A stretch of DNA of 64,000 nt from Galerina marginata. Its lineage: Eukaryota; Basidiomycota; Agaricomycetes; Agaricales; Galerinaceae. Each line of letters opens with the position of its first letter. The stretch's first letter is position 1. Of the stretch, positions 59,210-64,000 are shown piece by piece. Where the stretch lies: NCBI GenBank assembly GCA_023014335.1, contig JAECYW010000003.1:4092001-4156000 (forward strand), given 5' to 3'. A program made the translations under genes and the position numbers. The notes below the pieces were generated by a model. The model was not told where the DNA came from and searched no databases. It was given only the letters and a program-made list of their open reading frames with translations.

Positions 59210-60902
59210 TTAACGGCCTGCATTCCGGTAGTTTCCATCCTGTGTTTTCTCAACAGCATTACTCTCTGCGTCAGAGCGCTGCATGTCTGTTCGATGCCCA
59301 AAATCGAGTGGGTGAGAAACTGGGCTTAGCCCTCTTGGATCGGCATTGACAGCGCGGAGATGAAGTATGAGATGGCTTCCCTGCGATATCAGGCATTTTA
59401 ATCAACTTGGGATTTGGAAAAATGTGAACTGACATACGGCAAAGCTATAGAATCCACCTAACCAGCTTCGCACAGGACATAAATTGGAGCTTATAGAGTT
59501 TATTAGTGGATAACGTACTAAGTGGAAAGGTCGGCAATGCGGTATATTGATGGGCCGCCTGAGGTTGTCACTAGTTGGAAAAATTACAGCGACTGAGGAA
59601 TCTCCGTGAATCTGATTTCCTGGAATGACAGCCCCAAAACGACGCACCTACTAGGCCAACATAGTATAGTATCCCGTCCGCAATAAACGCTGACATGATA
59701 GCTCCAAAGCGAATATGTCCAAGGCCGACATGATTTTCACGAAATTTGTAAAGAGTCAATGCAAGAAAGACGGCGTGGATTGACATGGTGCTGACCCTAT
59801 ACAATCCATCAGATTTTGTGCCGTTCAATAATCAGAAAAATCTCATACATAGCAGCTTTCCAACATTATTTAGCCTGTGAAAGCTAAGGTTGATGATCAG
59901 ACATCCAGTCACGGACGAAAACGGAGGAGGTGCTGCGATAAAAGAAGCGATGAAGATGGCATAAATAAGGAATGAAAAGCTGATCTGCAGGCCAGTTTAT
60001 TATCATCACACTCGTGATATGCTAGATTAAAACACTCACTGCAGCTCCGATAGACCAGAAAAGGAGTATCCATTTGAAAGCTAGAAAGAAGCCCGAAATA
60101 TTTGTTGAATGAAAGGCGAATCATGATTAGAAATAATTAAGTACCTTGCTCCTTATCCGCATACAGAGCTTTGAGTCGAATTAACCAGACAACGTCTGCG
60201 GTTATCCATAGCACCAACGGTCCTCTGGTGTGCCGGTCAAAAATGCGTAAAGATCAACGGGGATTATACACACAACCTTCAGCGCGGGGAGAGCATTGCA
60301 CCTATGAATTTCTAAAACTAAGATATGCATAAACCATGTGAATTACAGCCGTACGTCTTTGAACTTATGATCAGCATAGCTTCTTGTCAAAGAAATACCA
60401 AGCGCGACCTACCAACGCAGACAGGTGATTTCCAGGAGACACTTTTGTTGCAATTTGTGAGATTAGATTCGAAAAGATGTTTATTCGACAAACCTCCGAT
60501 TATAAACTGACACCTGTTTTCGCGATTCTTACTCAGCTTTTGCGGCAATATATACTGCTGAAAGGACTCACATTAACCACAGTGGTCCGAAATATCGCAG
60601 CAAAATATACAGAATTTTTGGTAGTGTCCATTTTGTTCTAATTGGAGGAATTAAATTGCATGAGTGGAAGCTTGGGCAAATCTACGCGGTACTCACTTCC
60701 AGATCAACTCAACTTCTTGGTCAAAGAAGATTATGACATCGTATACGATCCATGTCAGAGTGGCGACTACGAGTCATGAGTTGATAAGAGCGTAGAAGTT
60801 GACGACAGCTGTCGCACCAGTACTAAGATTCGTCGTTTGATTATCCGATGCAAGTTCAACCAAAGCACTATAGAGCGCGGCAGGGGAGGTTACTTGCGAC
60901 AT
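59210..60902 (-). CDS. DUF6533 seven-helix membrane protein
   Basis: Start at ATG 60902 (M-S-Q-V-T-S-P-A-A-L-Y), exon to 60818, a 51-bp intron removing an in-frame TGA, exon 60766-60697, and exon 60637-60572. Splicing gives the family's N-terminal signature, a helix A-T-L-T-W-I-V-Y-D-V-I-I-F-F-D-Q-E-V-E-L-I-W-K followed by P-K-I-L-Y-I-L-L-R-Y-F-G. Later exons add V-L-W-I-T-A-D-V-V-W-L-I-R-L-K-A-L-Y, F-K-W-I-L-L-F-W-S-I-G-A-A and I-H-A-V-F-L-A-L-T-L-Y-K-F-R. The C-terminal exon has G-S-H-L-I-L-H-L-R-A-V-N, then a hydrophilic tail to the TAA at 59210. The family is expanded in Agaricomycetes and its function is unknown. Some middle exon limits are uncertain. Confidence 0.6.
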
Positions 60903-62208
60903 TAGAAGAGCGGTCAATCGAACTGTTATGTTGAGGGAGTCCAAAGCTACCGTATGTTTTATACAATCTGTTCAAACCTCGCTTCAAATTTCCTGTCTTA
61001 ATGTAGAGAACTTGGACCCAACTTCCTCAATTTGGTCTTTCGAAACAGAAAGTTGATTAGATTAACAGGAAATCAAGGGATGTAATCAAAATGACAGCTG
61101 TCCAGTCAATCTAAAGGATCGCTGTACACCATGGAGAGCAAGAAATCGATGGCGATCAAAGAATGGCGGATCAGATTTGGGGCTCCGTGTTCGATAATTA
61201 AGTGTCCAGCCCAAACGGGGCCAAACGTTAAGCTTCAAGGCTGTGAGACGGTTAATTTTAGAACCAGCGTCACGTATATTTTGCCTTCAGCTCATAGAAA
61301 ACTTCTTGAGTAGCAAAGTCCTTTTCTATCTCAAAAGCTCTTCAGAAATTTATCCAGAGTCCAGACAACGCTCTGAGAGTTCTGGTGCGGGTTACGTTCT
61401 AAATGGTAGATATCGAGAGATATCGGTGCTTATGATCACGGTCAATAATTTGATCCGGTGCGTTCTCGGATCATTTACGACGTCACCGAATGGGCGATAT
61501 CATATCATCGCCTTGGCAGTTACCTTCAATCTCAAATGGCACTGTCAACCTTGCGTTTCGGCCCCATCATGTCAGGAAGACGGCCTTTGAGGTTTCAGCT
61601 ATAGACAGGGCTGCAACATTGAACGGAAGGGTGTAAAAACAAACCCCAGCAGCTCATAGGCTTATGTACTTTCCGAGCTCGCGCAGAATACACTCAGGTG
61701 CGGTCCATTCGGGATTATCTTATCTGATGCTATGGATCCAAAGTGATCGAAATCCACAACCGCCTTTACTTATGAAGATCATTAGATCTCAATGTTCAGA
61801 CGTTCAAAGGGGGTCAGTCACTCAACGACAGCTAGGAAGGGGAAATGCTTTGCGTTTACGGTTTGCGTGTGATGTTGTGTTCTCATACATACCTTGTTCC
61901 TTTTGAGAACTTCCGGGAGGTAAGACATTACATACATAGTCTTCAGTGTCAACGAGCCGCAAGGGGACAGCGAGGTGATGGAAATTAATCCGGCGCTTTT
62001 TAGAAAGGGCTAGATAGCTTAATAAGATGAGCGCTTAATTCAAATAACTGACTAAATAAATAAATTAACTCTCTACTACTACCCAGCCCTAGAATCTTGT
62101 GGATACGTAGTTTACATGAATATAGATGTGGTAAAATACTATTAATGATATACCGTCAAACAGCCTTCGTGTAGGGATATGTAGTGATAAAGTATTCCTA
62201 ACCGCAGC
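60903..62208. other. Intergenic gap
   Basis: No recognised gene. Short + frames (61131-61590, 61664-61906) have no splice support. It separates two genes transcribed in the same direction (minus). Confidence 0.4.
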
Positions 62209-64000
62209 TTACAGATCCAATGTTTCCACCGTCGTCGTGATTGTCGGCATGTTTTCCGACCGTATGGTTCCATCATTCTCCTATACATATTGTATAAGCG
62301 ATGGTCTACTGGCAGGCTGCGCTCATCAAACGTTCTTCGAATCCATTCACTCACCTCAATTTCACGCAGGTTATATTCCTCGTTTTGGAAGGCAAGCTTT
62401 TGTGGTCCTGCAGAAGCTCGTGTATCTTGGAGGCTTCTTCTTCCATTTAGCCTTTTGTGATTGAATTATTAGCTTCAAATTGATTTTTCTGTAGACTAAT
62501 TTTCCTCACATTGCGACTGGATAATGGGAAGTAAAAGCGGGTTCCAGTCAGACATAAAGTATTTTGAAAACGCAGAAACCACCTACAAAATGTGTTTGCA
62601 TACAGCTTAGTAACATTGATATGGAACGCGATCCTGTAGGTGATCATCAGATCCGGATTCTTGCTGGAAGCGACAATTGAGCACGGAAATATTCACCAAT
62701 AAAGATGATCAGGCGCAGCATAAAATGTCACCAGCAGGACGGTTTGAATCAGTGTTACTAGGACTCCACGATGAATCACATATCGCATGAGCTTGTTAAG
62801 AAGGGTTGTTGTCCTGGAATAGGGATTAACATGCTTAGAGCAGAATAGAGAAATTAACCTCCACGAACCTTTCAATGCCAGTCCTCGAAGAAGTGAGGTA
62901 CATACACATGGCGGCAGTCGCTATTATGTCGGTAGCGGCTCCAAAGCCTTTAGCTACGCCGAAAAAGATCTACATTATGTGTTGTTCAGTTAAATTTCGT
63001 TGGATAGACCATGGACTTACGGAAAATGTTCCATTCCTATTGGAGAGTACGCCATGATGGAATACATACATAGATGCTACGCATGCTGCGAATTGTTGGT
63101 CAAGCAATTTCATTGGGTCAGGATTAGGACATACCAATCCCACCGGCTAAGTAGGAGTTGTAGAGTTTGAGTAACACTAGTTTCCGAGGAAAGTTACAGG
63201 ACTTACCAAAGGCGATAATTGCACAACCTGCCTAAAGAAAACGAGAGTTTTAAATACGATTCATCTTTCGGTGGTAAACGACTCACGATGGATCCGAGAA
63301 CGATCCACCTGGTGCTATCTAATCTTTTTACTGCACAAATTGGCAATTCAGACTCTAATCATTAAAAGAAAAACGATGAACTTACCGTTATATAGCTGAT
63401 ATACGAAGAATGCTTGGGAGCTGGATTAACTGTAATTATGACTTGAGCTAATAGAAAGTCAATTATGACCCACATGAAGGTTATCATCGTTGAAACAAGA
63501 CATTCAGCTGACAACTCCCTATGTCAAAAGTTAGTTCAAGAAACAGCATCGTCCAAAGTTAGCCACGCACGGTGTTACAGAGCTGAGAGGTTGAAGTGAT
63601 CCAAAATGTGGTATCTACAAGCAACATAAGTTTATTGTGTTCCCGACCAAAGGAAGAAAAGACTCACGAGGTAGTAGTAAACCGATTGGGCAATCAAAAT
63701 TGAAGAAAGAAGATCCAAAATTCTGGAGAAGTTCTATAAGTTACAAACTCGAGGGCGATGTCAGGAACGTTACTTGCAGCATGACAGCCGCCTAAATTGG
63801 TAAAACTGGAGTCAGAGGAAGGACTCGGACCAGTACCATGTACTAAACATACCGTGAATCGCGCCAAAAACCTGTCCTGTTGAGCTGGGAAGTAAATATA
63901 CGCTTGGACGATGGTGATTCCCCCCAGACTGCGAAGCATTGTCGTGAAGATCAAAAGTGAGCGCCTAATGGTTATGGATCGCCGATCAGAAACCTCACAG
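62209..64000 (-). CDS. DUF6534 seven-helix membrane protein (5' end outside window)
   Basis: Many short exons on the minus strand. Helices are recognisable in order: L-G-G-I-T-I-V-Q-A-Y-I-Y-F-P near 63910; I-F-F-G-V-A-K-G-F-G-A-A-T-D-I-I-A-T near 62960; T-S-S-R-T-G-I-E-R; L-L-N-K-L-M-R-Y-V-I-H-R-G-V-L-V near 62800; and H-I-N-V-T-K-L-Y-A-N-T-F ending at 62587. A 7-nt exon 62516-62510 then joins exon 62451-62355 to give the family hallmark K-L-Y-A-N-T-F-F-A-M-L-N-G-R-R-S-L. The last exon, 62280-62209, ends E-T-L-D-L-stop. DUF6534 proteins are numerous in mushrooms and of unknown function. The first exon lies beyond the window. Confidence 0.72.

Overview
The window reads as nuclear DNA of a filamentous basidiomycete (Agaricomycetes type). 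Genes are split by many 48-100 bp GT..AG introns, and the protein families are those typical of mushrooms: F-box, NACHT/NLR, DUF2235-WD40, and DUF6533 and DUF6534 seven-helix membrane proteins. No rRNA, convincing tRNA or CRISPR was seen. All gene models were built by eye from reading frames and splice signals. Layout: 1-9.3 kb holds a partial F-box gene (-), a seven-exon cytochrome P450 (+), a CCC1/VIT1 vacuolar iron transporter (-) with a duplicated CCAAT-box cassette upstream, and a decayed F-box/LRR-like gene (+). 9.4-25.8 kb is a segmental-duplication zone built around tRNA ligase (TRL1): two full, apparently intact copies face each other (14.3-17.3 kb + and 21.6-24.7 kb -), with a cyclic-phosphodiesterase-domain fragment at 12.4-13.1 kb, more flank fragments, a small hAT-like element (11.4-12.0 kb), and a coiled-coil gene between the full copies. 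25.8-41.4 kb is dominated by a repeated, unrecognised protein module. It starts with a short motif of the form FSNAxNVSIRDTxINNxGGD, continues through several tiny phase-0 exons, and ends in a segment of the form [18 protein letters not shown]. It occurs in two tandem cassettes (26.2-30.3 kb), at the C-terminus of a Pcl-type cyclin (35.9-37.5 kb), and at the C-terminus of a protein carrying an RRM and two GATA zinc fingers (38.5-41.3 kb). A NACHT NLR with a frameshift lies between them (31.0-33.4 kb), beside two ATG18 fragments. 41.6-44.3 kb is ordinary: a VOC/glyoxalase-fold gene (-) and an intact ATG18 (+). 44.5-52.3 kb holds repeats, an isolated copy of the module motif, and a frameshifted DUF2235-WD40 gene (-). 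52.4-58.2 kb is an inverted copy of 35.6-41.4 kb in which both fusion genes are broken. 58.2-64 kb holds a DUF6533 gene and a DUF6534 gene (both -); the latter contains a 7-nt exon. Working together: the most notable part is 26-58 kb, where one module is attached to several unrelated N-terminal domains beside an NLR whose N-terminal motif has a similar pattern. This looks like exon shuffling plus segmental duplication. A role in NLR-type signalling is inference only.
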